A stretch of DNA of 13,429 nt, from NCBI GenBank assembly GCA_946497905.1, contig CAMMMI010000046.1:1-13429 (forward strand). Direction: 5' to 3'. The position numbers and the translations under genes were made by a program. Below, one piece after another: positions 1-7,636 of the stretch. This DNA comes from an uncultured Clostridium sp. GTDB lineage: Bacteria > Bacillota > Clostridia > TANB77 > CAG-508. Within the stretch, counting starts at the first letter, position 1. Each line of letters starts with the position of its first letter. The notes under the pieces are model-generated. The model did no database searches, was not told the DNA's origin, and worked only from the letters and a program-made list of their open reading frames with translations.

Positions 1-60
1 AGTTAGCTCAATGGATAGAGACATTATTAAAAAAATTTCATGTCTTTATCCTGTACAGGG
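1..60 (+). other. tRNA D-arm-like fragment and hairpin
   Basis: The first 20 bases contain TAGCTCAATGGATAGAG, which reads like positions 8-25 of a bacterial tRNA (U8, A9, the GCTC half of a D stem, a GG-containing D loop). It is not followed by an anticodon arm or a TTCGA T loop, so it is not an intact tRNA. Bases 14-25 pair with 40-51 in a 12-bp stem with one G-U pair, around an A-rich loop, with no T tract after it. It could be a tRNA remnant, the 3' side of an upstream structure, or chance. Confidence 0.2.
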
Positions 61-71
61 AATAACAATCC

Positions 72-100
72 TTGTATTTTTTTAATACATATGATAGAAT
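72..100 (+). promoter_or_regulatory. Candidate distal promoter for the dnaE leader
   Basis: TTGTAT at 72-77 and TAGAAT at 95-100 are 17 bases apart. A TG at 92-93 forms an extended -10. Transcription would start near 107 and give a leader of about 215 nt carrying the hairpins at 112-128, 133-168 and 259-298. This is a consensus-based call only. Confidence 0.5.
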
Positions 101-132
101 AAGCAAATCAAAAGGTAATATACCTTTCGGAG

Positions 133-168
133 AATTTCGGAGGTAGATTACATGATACCTCCAAAATT
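133..168 (+). promoter_or_regulatory. Leader hairpin sequestering a Shine-Dalgarno sequence
   Basis: Bases 133-145 pair with 156-168 with a single C-A mismatch at 138. The GGAGG at 139-143 pairs with CCTCC at 158-162. The loop GATTACATGA contains the ATG of the small ORF at 152. There is no T tract, so it does not look like a terminator. A ribosome binding site masked by pairing with the start of its own ORF would suit conditional translation or an RNA-thermometer-like switch. That role is inference. Confidence 0.45.
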
Positions 169-199
169 TGTAACTCTAATATTTAACAAAACAAAATGA
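152..199 (+). CDS. Possible 15-residue leader peptide upstream of dnaE
   Basis: ATG at 152-154 lies 8 bases after a perfect GGAGG and opens a 15-codon frame (MIPPKFVTLIFNKTK) closed by TGA at 197-199. Codons 3-4 are Pro-Pro, a pair that slows ribosomes. The ribosome binding site is held in the stem at 133-168. If translated, the peptide could act as a leader peptide for the dnaE transcript. It is too short to test by composition in such AT-rich DNA, so it may be fortuitous. No family is recognised. Confidence 0.25.
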   Translation: MIPPKFVTLIFNKTK

Positions 200-205
200 T
201 ATAAT
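197..205 (+). promoter_or_regulatory. Candidate proximal extended -10 promoter for dnaE
   Basis: TGATATAAT at 197-205 is a perfect extended -10 element (TGn plus TATAAT). There is no good -35 element 16-18 bases upstream. It would start a transcript near 212 that skips the first leader hairpin and keeps the 259-298 hairpin. The TGA of the possible leader peptide overlaps this element. Confidence 0.4.
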
Positions 206-258
206 CAAAAAAATGACAAAAAAGAACAATAAGTCAATATAGAAATAGAAATAGAAAT

Positions 259-298
259 AAAAGTGTGCCAAAATAGCCCGTCCCCTTTGGCAACTTTT
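259..298 (+). repeat. REP-like hairpin just upstream of dnaE
   Basis: TGCCAAA (266-272) and TTTGGCA (286-292) pair perfectly. AAAGT (260-264) and ACTTT (293-297) extend the stem with one bulged G, leaving a C-rich loop around AGCCCGTCCCC. The mix of a GTCCCC stretch with short inverted TGCCAAA arms is locally GC-rich in an AT-rich genome. It resembles, from memory, short palindromic REP-type repeats seen in many copies in some Firmicutes. No second copy is visible in this window, so dispersed-repeat status is unproven. Confidence 0.35.
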
Positions 299-321
299 GC
301 AAAAAAGAAAGAAGGTTAAAA

Positions 322-3300
322 ATGTCAAAATTTGTGCACTTACATATACATAGCGAATTTAGTTTATTAGATGGAGCAAATAGAATAAAAGATTTACCAG
401 TAAGAGCAAAAGAATTAGGAATGGATGCAATTGCATTAACAGACCATGGGGTTATGTATGGAGCAATAGATTTTTATAAAGCCTGTAAAAAAGAAGGAGT
501 AAAACCAATAATAGGTTGTGAAGTATATGTTGCACCTCGTTCTAGGTTTGATAAAGAACCAAATATAGATAACAAATACAATCATCTAATATTACTTGCT
601 AAAAATAATGAAGGGTATAAAAATCTAAGTAAATTAGTATCTTTAGGATTTGTAGATGGATATTACTATAAACCACGTATAGATTTAGAAATATTAGAAA
701 AGTATCATGAAGGATTAATTTGTCTAAGTGCATGTCTAGCAGGAGCAGTAAACCAAGCACTATTAAATGGAGAGCAAGAAAAAGCAGAAGAAGTGGCCTT
801 GTGGCATAAAAGAGTATTTGGAGATGATTATTATATAGAAATACAAAATAATGGAATAAAAGAACAAGTATTAGCGAATCAAAAACTAGTACAGTTAGCA
901 AGAAAATTAGATATTCCATTGGTTGCAACTAATGATGCTCATTACTTAAAAAAAGAAGATTCATATAATCATGAAGTCCTTCTTTGTATCCAAACAGGGA
1001 AAAGAATGAGTGATATAGACAGAATGAGATTTGACACAGATGAATTATATGTAAAATCACCAGAGGAAATGATAGAATATTTTAAAGCATTTCCAGACGC
1101 TATAGAAAATACAGTAAAAATAGCAGAGAAATGTAATGTTGAATTTGAATTTGGACACACTATACTACCTAATTATGATGTACCAAAAGAATTTGCAACA
1201 CATTTTGACTATTTTAAAAAATTATGTGAGGATGGTATAAAAAACAGGTATGGTGAAAACCCAAGTAAAGAAATATTAGAGAGAGCAGAATATGAGATAA
1301 ATGTTATAAAAAAGATGGGATATGTAGATTATTTTCTAATTGTATGGGACTTTATTCATTATGCTAAAACTCATAATATACCAGTAGGACCTCGGACGTG
1401 GATCTGGAGCAGGTTCGATAATTGCATATGCAATAGAAATAACAGATATTGATCCAATGAAATATGGATTGCTTTTTGAAAGATTTTTAAATCCAGAAAG
1501 AATAAGCATGCCAGACTTTGATGTTGACTTTTGCTATGAACATAGACAAGATGTAATAGACTATGTAGCAAATAAATATGGACATGACCATGTATCACAG
1601 ATAATAACATTTGGAACAATGTCAGCGAGAATGGTAATACGTGATGTTGCAAGAGTTTTGGATGTACCATATTCAGAAGCGGACTCATTAGCAAAAATGA
1701 TACCAAATGAGTTACATATAACAATAAAAAAAGCATTAGAACAAAACAAAGAATTAAACCAATTATATGAAACAGATGAGACAGTAAAAAAAGTTTTAGA
1801 TATAGCAATGGGCCTAGAAGGAATGCCAAGACAGGCATCAACACATGCGTGTGGAATAGTAATTACAAAAGAACCAGTAGACACATATGTGCCATTATAT
1901 GTAAGGGATAATCAAATTTCAACACAATATATAATGACAACTTTAGAAGAACTAGGATTGTTAAAAATGGACTTTTTAGGATTACGAACATTAACAGTAA
2001 TACAAGACACCATAGATTTAGTAAAAGAAAATAGAGGAATAGATGTAGAATTTGACAAAGAAATGGCAGATCCAAAAGTATATAAATTATGGCAAGAAGG
2101 AAAATCATGTGGAATATTCCAATTTGAATCTCAAGGAATGACAAACTTTATGAAGGAATTAAAACCAGACTGTCTGGAAGATTTAATAGCAGGTGTATCA
2201 TTATATCGTCCAGGGCCTATGGATCAAATTCCAAGATATATTAGAGGAAAGCAACATCCAGGGCATAATGAATATACACACCCAAGTCTAGAACCAATAT
2301 TAAATGTTACATATGGATGTATGGTATATCAAGAACAAGTAATGCAAATTGTTCGTGATTTAGCAGGATACTCACTTCGGAAGAGCAGATTTAGTAAGAA
2401 GAGCCATGGGAAAGAAAAAACTTGATGTGATGGCAAAAGAAAGAGAAGTATTTATAAATGGACAAACAGACGAAAATGGAAATGTTATAGTACCAGGATG
2501 TGTTAGAAACGGAATAGACGCGGAATCAGCAAACAAAATATTTGATGAAATGGCAGAATTTGCAAAATATGCATTTAACAAATCACATGCAGCATGTTAT
2601 GCAGTAGTGGCATATAGAACAGCATATTTAAAAGCATATTATCCAGCAGAATTTATGGCAGCAACACTAAACAGCTTTTTAGGAAATTTAGACAAAATAC
2701 CACAATACATAGACGAATGTAAAACACTTGGAATACAAATATTAAAACCAGAGATAAACAAAAGTAACACAAAATTTACAGTTGAAAAATTATCTTTAGT
2801 AAATGAGCAAAAAAACAATTCTTCAGTAGCAAAGAAAGATATCAATTTAAAATCAGATTTTGCAATTCGTTTTGGGTTAGGAAGTATAAAAAATGTAGGG
2901 ACTGTACCAGTTGATACCATTGTGAAAGAAAGAGAAGAACATGGAGAATATAAAAACTTCACAGATTTTTGTGAAAGAATTGCTGATGAGGCAGTAAATA
3001 AAAAATGCATTGAAAGCTTAATAAAAGCAGGGGCATTTGATGAATTTGAACAAACAAGAAGTACATTACTTGCATCATTTGAAGGTATAATAGATACAAT
3101 ACAAAGTGGAAAGAAAAAAGGAATGTCTGGTCAGGTTTCAATGTTTGACTTAGGTTCAGAAGAAGAAAAAGAAGAAATGAATGAGATAAAATATAAATTT
3201 GAAGAACATGAAGAATTACAAAATAAGGAATTATTATCACTAGAAAAAGAAATGCTTGGTATATATATATCAGGTCATCCATTAGAAAAATTAAGAGAAG

Positions 3301-3899
3301 AAATAGAAAAACAAACAAATATCAATACAATAGAATTAAGAAGCTTAGATGAGCAAATGTCAAGCAACTTAAACCAACCTGAAATGGAATTATTGAAACA
3401 AAATACAAAACCTAAATATTATGATGGTCAAAATATAAAGTATGCAGGAATTATAACATCTATAAAAAAGAAATATACAAAAAATAATAAAATAATGGCT
3501 TTTGTAACGATAGAAGATTTATATGGTACAGCAGAAATTATAGTTTTTGAAAATGCATATATAAAATCTGGAAAAAGTCTTTTTGAAGAAAATATTGTAA
3601 TGGTTGATGGTAGATTAAGTATTAGAGAAGATGATACAACTACAATAATTGCAAATGAAATAAAAGATTTTGGTGAACAAAAACAAAAAATTTTAATTTT
3701 AGATATAACTAATTCTGATGAAAAGGAAAAAGAAAAGTTAAGAGGTGCAATAAAATATTTTAATGGAGATAAAAATAATATTAATGTTTTTGTGAAAATT
3801 AATGATGATGAAAAAAGTTGTGGACAAATTTATTTGACAGATAATATATTAGAAATATTTAAAAATATTATAGGAAATACAAATGTAGTCATAAAATAG
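322..3899 (+). CDS. dnaE: DNA polymerase III alpha subunit, two +1 frame breaks
   Basis: DnaE polymerises DNA at the replication fork. ATG 322 follows GAAGG at 311-315. The reading is 322-1392, skip C1393, 1394-2377, skip C2378, 2379-3899, which gives 1191 residues, close to the 1160 of E. coli DnaE. In order: PHP domain with HIH at 8-10 and TDH at 40-42; polymerase core with VGPGRGSGAGS across the first break at Pro357; catalytic Asp398 and Asp400 in PDFDVDF; a third Asp550 in KMDFLGL; SLGRADLVRRAMGKKK across the second break at Leu685; helix-hairpin-helix region near 846; OB fold near 1039-1115. It is DnaE, not PolC, as no exonuclease domain is inserted. Without shifting, translation stops at 1452 (376 residues); with only the first shift, at 2425 (700 residues). 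The fragments after each break have no ribosome binding site, and no inteins are present. Everything outside the two extra bases looks intact. Confidence 0.93.
1387..1398 (+). other. +1 frameshift site 1 in dnaE (CCT-CGG-A)
   Basis: The sequence reads GGA CCT C GGA CGT. The family motif VGPGRGSGAGS requires CCT followed directly by GGA, so C1393 is one base too many. Zero-frame reading puts CGG in the A site after CCT, and the zero-frame stop comes only at 1450-1452. An AGGA lies directly before the CCT (1386-1389). The excess base is seen directly; ribosomal frameshifting as the mechanism is inferred. Confidence 0.8.
2375..2386 (+). other. +1 frameshift site 2 in dnaE (CTT-CGG-A)
   Basis: The sequence reads TCA CTT C GGA AGA. 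The conserved YSLGRADLVRRAMGKKK requires CTT followed by GGA, so C2378 is extra. The zero-frame codon is CGG. CTT followed by a slow codon recalls the release-factor-2 (prfB) +1 site, where CTT is followed by TGA. An AGGA lies at 2365-2368, 6 bases before the CTT. The zero frame ends at 2423-2425. Confidence 0.8.
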
Positions 3900-3917
3900 T
3901 AATAGAATTTTAGAAAA

Positions 3918-3946
3918 TTGACATTCTTTAAAATTTATATTAAAAT
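3918..3946 (+). promoter_or_regulatory. Promoter for the 71-residue protein gene
   Basis: TTGACA (3918-3923) and TAAAAT (3941-3946) are separated by exactly 17 bases. Transcription would start near 3953, about 60 nt before the ATG at 4015. A 6-bp hairpin (GGTACA at 3970-3975 with TGTACC at 3982-3987) lies in the leader. No terminator is visible between dnaE and this promoter. Confidence 0.75.
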
Positions 3947-4014
3947 ATGAATGTAACATAAAGTTGCAAGGTACAGGAATATGTACCAGATAATCCCAGA
4001 AAGGAGGGGAGAAA

Positions 4015-4230
4015 ATGAAAAGAAAAGAAATAGTGCAAGTTCTTAAAAAAGAAGAAGCAGAAGGTAATGAAGAAGTAATTAATTTAATAAAGTTGATTAA
4101 CTTGTATTTACCGATGTTTCTTGGACATCCAGAATCTGCATCAATTGCAGACATAAACCGTTACAATTCCCTTGTACGGTCAAATGTATTTGAGAAGAGT
4201 TTACTGGATATTCTTCTTATTAAAAATTAA
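4015..4230 (+). CDS. Hypothetical small protein, 71 residues
   Basis: Not recognised. The frame is well supported: AAGGAGG at 4001-4007 lies 7 bases before the ATG, a consensus promoter precedes it and a strong terminator overlaps its stop codon, so it is a self-contained monocistronic unit. The N-terminal 20 residues are highly charged (MKRKEIVQVL then an Glu/Lys-rich stretch), followed by an amphipathic or hydrophobic stretch around residues 22-36 (INLIKLINLYLPMF), and a mixed C-terminus. There is no signal peptide, no cysteine and no metal motif. Codon 55 is CGG (4177-4179), one of only four in-frame CGG codons found in the window; reading on in frame ends neatly at the terminator, whereas a +1 shift would run through it. 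Probably a soluble cytoplasmic helical protein. Confidence 0.75.
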   Translation: MKRKEIVQVLKKEEAEGNEEVINLIKLINLYLPMFLGHPESASIADINRYNSLVRSNVFEKSLLDILLIKN

Positions 4231-4256
4231 TCCCCTTCAAAAGGGGATTAATTTTT
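4222..4256 (+). terminator. Terminator after the 71-residue gene
   Basis: AAAAATTAATCCCCTT (4222-4237) pairs perfectly with 4241-4256 around a 3-base loop. The right arm ends in TTTTT. The stop codon TAA (4228-4230) is inside the left arm. The stem is symmetrical, so it could also slow transcription arriving on the minus strand. Confidence 0.9.
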
Positions 4257-4385
4257 GTCAAAAAATACTTTAACTTGTTTTGCTCTTAACTTGAACCTTA
4301 TGAAAGAGTTTCTACAAGAATCTAACTCTTCAATGGAATATAAAATTTTATCATAGAAAAAGTCTACAATTTTTTGTATAGAATT

Positions 4386-4604
4386 CTAAAAAATATTATT
4401 AGATTTTTCAGATAAATTTTTTTCTAAAATACAAATTGTTTCTAAAAATGTATATGCATTTTCTAAATAGACATTTACACATTTTATTAAATTTTGTAAA
4501 TCATAAATGTAATAGTCAGCATCTTGCTTCAAAAGTTCAGGACTGTCTGAATACAAATCAGTATAATTCATGACAATTTTCCGAAATCTTTTAATTTTAA
4601 ACAT
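4386..4604 (-). CDS. Hypothetical small protein, 72 residues
   Basis: Not recognised. AGGAGGG on the minus strand lies about 6 bases before the ATG at 4604, which supports translation. The product starts with a basic segment (MFKIKRFRKIV) and is otherwise acidic and probably helical, with many Tyr and Leu residues and two Cys; no membrane segment is evident. Codon 8 is CGG in the context TTT-CGG-A, nearly the same as the dnaE break sites. A +1 shift there would end at TGA (4570-4568), overlapping an internal ATG (4571-4569) as ATGA. The internal ATG could begin a 61-residue product but has no good ribosome binding site of its own. The gene converges with the 71-residue gene on the plus strand. 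The 4257-4385 gap between them holds no gene. Confidence 0.6.
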   Translation of the reverse strand: MFKIKRFRKIVMNYTDLYSDSPELLKQDADYYIYDLQNLIKCVNVYLENAYTFLETICILEKNLSEKSNNIF

Positions 4605-4656
4605 AAGAGCCCTCCTATGATGAAAAAGATTTACTAGTTACAATTAACATAATGAT

Positions 4657-4684
4657 ATTATATACTATTATTTAAAAAAAGCAA
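4657..4684 (-). promoter_or_regulatory. Candidate promoter for the 72-residue gene
   Basis: On the minus strand TATAAT lies at 4662-4657, about 50 bases before the ATG. The best -35 is TTGCTT at 4684-4679 (spacer 16), which matches only three consensus positions and overlaps the T tract and stem of the mgtA terminator. The -10 is good and the -35 weak. Confidence 0.4.
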
Positions 4685-4711
4685 GAAAATCTAAAATTAA
4701 AATTTTCTTGC
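4674..4711 (-). terminator. Terminator after the P-type ATPase gene
   Basis: On the minus strand GCAAGAAAAT (4711-4702) pairs perfectly with ATTTTCTTGC (4690-4681), followed by seven T residues (4680-4674). It starts 25 bases past the mgtA stop codon. Confidence 0.9.
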
Positions 4712-4736
4712 ATATATAAAAATTACATTACTATAA

Positions 4737-7343
4737 TTAAATCCATTCACCATATTTTTTAATATAAATTTTCTTAGCAAATAATGCAACAAAACAATAT
4801 AAAATTGTAACTGCAAAAATCATAAAGATATATTTAGCAGCAATTGGAACAAGTCCTATCATAGATCCTAGAGCAGTAAAAGGTACAACTAAGCCTATAA
4901 TAATTAAAGTAATTGAAGATATATATACAGCTTTGTGTGCATTACTTTGTATAAAAGGTATTTTTGATGTTCTTATAATATGCATTCCAACCAAATTTGA
5001 AACTATACTATAACTAAACCAAATAGTTTGGAAAGTAGAAACATCTTTAACTTGGAACACAAACCAAAGAGAGGCAAAAATTATCATATCAAAAGCAGAA
5101 CTTACAGGTCCCATAAATAGCATGAAATGTTTTAAACTTTTGATATCTAATTTTTTAGGTCTTTGGAGAGATTCTTTATCAACATTGTCAAAAGGTAATG
5201 TCATCTGTCCAAAATCATATAATAATCCTTCAACTAGTAATTGTATAGGCGTTTCAGGTAAAAATGGTAATAATGCACTTGCAATAATTACAGAAACAAC
5301 TTCTCCAAAGTTAAAGCTTGTTGCTAATTTTATATATTTCATTAAATTAACAAAAGTACGTCTTCCTTCAGTTACACCATCTAATAAAACATTTAAATCT
5401 TTTTCAAGTAGTATGATGTCAGCAGATTCTTTAGCAATATCTACAGCAGTATCAACAGAAACACCAACATCTGAGTTTGTAAGTGAAGGACTATCATTTA
5501 TTCCATCTCCCATATATCCAACAACATTACCAGCTTCTTTTAATAATCTAACAATTCTAGCTTTTTGGATAGGAGAAAGTTTTGCAAAAATATTAGTTTT
5601 CTTTAACAATCTTAAAACAGCGGTATCTGCTAATTTATCTAATTTACTTCCTAATACAATATTTTTAGAATTTATTCCAACCTTATCACAAACACATCTA
5701 GTAACCTCAGCATTATCACCTGTTAAAACAATAACTCGAATACCAGCCTTATTTAATTTTTCAACAGACTCTTTAGCTGATTCCTTAGGAGGATCTAAAA
5801 ATCCTATAAATCCTAGAAGTACCATATTTTTTTCTGTTTGAACATCAAAATGTTCAATATGATTAATATCATTTTTTTGGCAAACAGCAACAACTCTTAA
5901 ACCCTGTTCATTTAACTTTTTACTAATTCTTTTTATATTTTCTTTAATATCTTTAGTAATTGGAGAAACATTTCCTTTATAATCAACCATGGTACAAATA
6001 TTTAAGATTTCTTCAACAGCACCTTTAGTAATCATTTGCTTTTTCTCTCCATCAGTAACAATAACAGATAAACGTCTACGAGCAAAATCAAAAGGAATTT
6101 CATCAATCTTTTGATATTTAGATTTTAACTCTCCTAAATTATTTTCTAAACCTCTTTTTATAACAGCTTCATCAATATTACCTTTTAAACCAGTTTGAAA
6201 AAACGAATTTAAAAAAGCATGTTTTAATATACGTATATCCTCGTCGCCATTAATATCTAAGTACTTTTCTAGAACAATTTTATCCTCAGTTAAAGTACCG
6301 GTTTTATCTGTACATAAAATATTCATTGCACCAAAGTTTTGAATAGAATCTAATTTTTTTACAATAGTCTTTTTCTTAGACATTCTTACAGCACCTTTTG
6401 AAAGGCTTGATGACAAAATAACAGGTAGAAGTAAAGGTGTTATAGCTATTGCAATTGCAACTGCAAATGTAAATGCAGTTATAATATCATGTTTCCAAGC
6501 ATTTAAAATAAATACTAAAGGAATCATTGCAAGCATAAATCGAATTAATAATCTACTAATATTTTCTATTCCTTTTTGGAATGCTGTTTTTGGTTTTCCA
6601 GTAGTTAAAGTATGAGCTATTTTTCCAAAATAGGTAGAATCAGCAGTTTTAATAACTACACCTTTTGCACTTCCTGATATAACATTTGTACCCATAAAAC
6701 AAATAGTATCTAAATCAGAAATACTATCTAAATCATCTTGTGATATTTCAGAATTAACCAATTTTTGTACACTATCAGACTCACCAGTTAAAGAAGATTG
6801 ACCAACATATAAATCTTTAGCTTCAATAATTCTTAAATCAGCCGGAATCATACTACCAGCAGAAAGGACAACAATATCTCCTAAAGTTACATGATTAATT
6901 GGAATTTGAACTTCTTTATTATCACGGATAACAGTAGTTGTTGTTGCAACCATTTGCTTTAATTCTTCTGCAGCTTTATTAGAACGGTACTCTTCAAAAA
7001 AATCAAGTAAAGTACTAGCAGTAACCAGAATTGCAATAACAATAATATTTGCATAGCTTGGCGTTTCTGGCAAGTAAATATCTGTATAAATTAAGATACA
7101 AACAATACCTAGTAATATACAATTAAAAGGTGAAAAAAGACTATCAAAAAAATAGTGATACCATTTTTTGGGTTTTGCTTGTTTAATCTCATTTAATCCT
7201 AAATTATGAATTAGTTCATTGGCTTTCTTTGAAGAAAGACCTGTTTCATTAACACGATATTTTTTGATAAATTCATCTTTGGGCAATGTACATTGTTCGC
7301 CATACATTTTTCTTACGTTAACTTCCTCTTTTGCTGTAGACAA
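4737..7343 (-). CDS. mgtA: Magnesium-transporting P-type ATPase, MgtA-like
   Basis: An integral membrane P-type (P3B) ATPase expected to import Mg2+ at the cost of ATP. Seen in the sequence, numbered from the TTG start: actuator loop TGES at 186-189; phosphorylation site DKTGTLT with Asp346 in the MgtA-style context NILCTDKTGTLTEDK; hinge GDGINDS at 612-618; hydrophobic helices before and after; and the C-terminal signature LLYDFGQMTLPFDNVDKE, which is characteristic of MgtA/MgtB rather than Ca2+ or Na+ pumps. The length (868) is near the roughly 900 of the family. Start choice: the ATG at 7352 directly abuts AAGGAG with no spacing, whereas TTG at 7343 has 9 bases, so TTG is preferred; the difference is three residues. 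It is transcribed alone from an extended -10 promoter with a leader of about 30 nt, too short for an M-box riboswitch. No in-frame CGG codons. Confidence 0.9.
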   Translation of the reverse strand: MSTAKEEVNVRKMYGEQCTLPKDEFIKKYRVNETGLSSKKANELIHNLGLNEIKQAKPKKWYHYFFDSLFSPFNCILLGIVCILIYTDIYLPETPSYANIIVIAILVTASTLLDFFEEYRSNKAAEELKQMVATTTTVIRDNKEVQIPINHVTLGDIVVLSAGSMIPADLRIIEAKDLYVGQSSLTGESDSVQKLVNSEISQDDLDSISDLDTICFMGTNVISGSAKGVVIKTADSTYFGKIAHTLTTGKPKTAFQKGIENISRLLIRFMLAMIPLVFILNAWKHDIITAFTFAVAIAIAITPLLLPVILSSSLSKGAVRMSKKKTIVKKLDSIQNFGAMNILCTDKTGTLTEDKIVLEKYLDINGDEDIRILKHAFLNSFFQTGLKGNIDEAVIKRGLENNLGELKSKYQKIDEIPFDFARRRLSVIVTDGEKKQMITKGAVEEILNICTMVDYKGNVSPITKDIKENIKRISKKLNEQGLRVVAVCQKNDINHIEHFDVQTEKNMVLLGFIGFLDPPKESAKESVEKLNKAGIRVIVLTGDNAEVTRCVCDKVGINSKNIVLGSKLDKLADTAVLRLLKKTNIFAKLSPIQKARIVRLLKEAGNVVGYMGDGINDSPSLTNSDVGVSVDTAVDIAKESADIILLEKDLNVLLDGVTEGRRTFVNLMKYIKLATSFNFGEVVSVIIASALLPFLPETPIQLLVEGLLYDFGQMTLPFDNVDKESLQRPKKLDIKSLKHFMLFMGPVSSAFDMIIFASLWFVFQVKDVSTFQTIWFSYSIVSNLVGMHIIRTSKIPFIQSNAHKAVYISSITLIIIGLVVPFTALGSMIGLVPIAAKYIFMIFAVTILYCFVALFAKKIYIKKYGEWI

Positions 7344-7384
7344 AAAAATCATCTCCTTATTTATAATTTTTTAAATCTTTATAG

Positions 7385-7412
7385 ATTATACCACTAATTT
7401 TTATAATTGAAA
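7385..7412 (-). promoter_or_regulatory. Extended -10 promoter of mgtA
   Basis: On the minus strand TGGTATAAT has its TATAAT at 7390-7385, a perfect extended -10. The -35 region is weak (TTTCAA at 7412-7407, spacer 16). Transcription would start near 7378. Confidence 0.6.
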
Positions 7413-7481
7413 CAATAATATAAAAATATTTAAAAAATAATTTTAATATAAATTTTGAATTTCCATTTTTAATAAAAGTTT

Positions 7482-7501
7482 CCTACCTATTAATAGGTAG
7501 G
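7482..7501. promoter_or_regulatory. 20-bp perfect palindrome between mgtA and the Nudix gene
   Basis: CCTACCTATTAATAGGTAGG reads the same on both strands. It has no loop, which favours a dimeric protein-binding site over an RNA hairpin. It lies about 95 bases upstream of the mgtA promoter and 38 bases upstream of the Nudix -35. A smaller hairpin (TTCTATT 7506-7512 with AATAGAA 7517-7523) follows. The regulator is unknown. Confidence 0.45.
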
Positions 7502-7538
7502 GGACTTCTATTAAAAAATAGAATTTGGAATTAAATTC

Positions 7539-7567
7539 TTGAAATGAAATGGATGTTCTGTTAGAAT
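7539..7567 (+). promoter_or_regulatory. Candidate promoter of the Nudix gene
   Basis: TTGAAA (7539-7544) and TAGAAT (7562-7567) are 17 bases apart, each one mismatch from consensus. The transcript would start near 7574, giving a leader of about 60 nt. Confidence 0.5.
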
Positions 7568-7636
7568 AAGTATAGATTTTATTATATAGAGAGAACAGAT
7601 GGAATCTAAGAAAAGAAGAAAGGAAAATAGATAAAT

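Noticed and set aside
239..256. Three tandem ATAGAA units
   Set aside because: Short, A-rich and expected by chance in such AT-rich DNA; no functional context.
322..3899. dnaE as three separate genes, a split polymerase or an intein-bearing gene
   Set aside because: The second and third pieces lack ribosome binding sites, no intein sequence is present, and dropping one base at each break joins them exactly through conserved motifs.
5122..5841. Long open frame of 239 codons on the plus strand
   Set aside because: It lies wholly antisense to mgtA, has no ribosome binding site and resembles no protein; the minus-strand ATPase explains the sequence.
7353..7480. M-box magnesium riboswitch before mgtA
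   Set aside because: The predicted leader is only about 30 nt and no conserved riboswitch architecture is seen.
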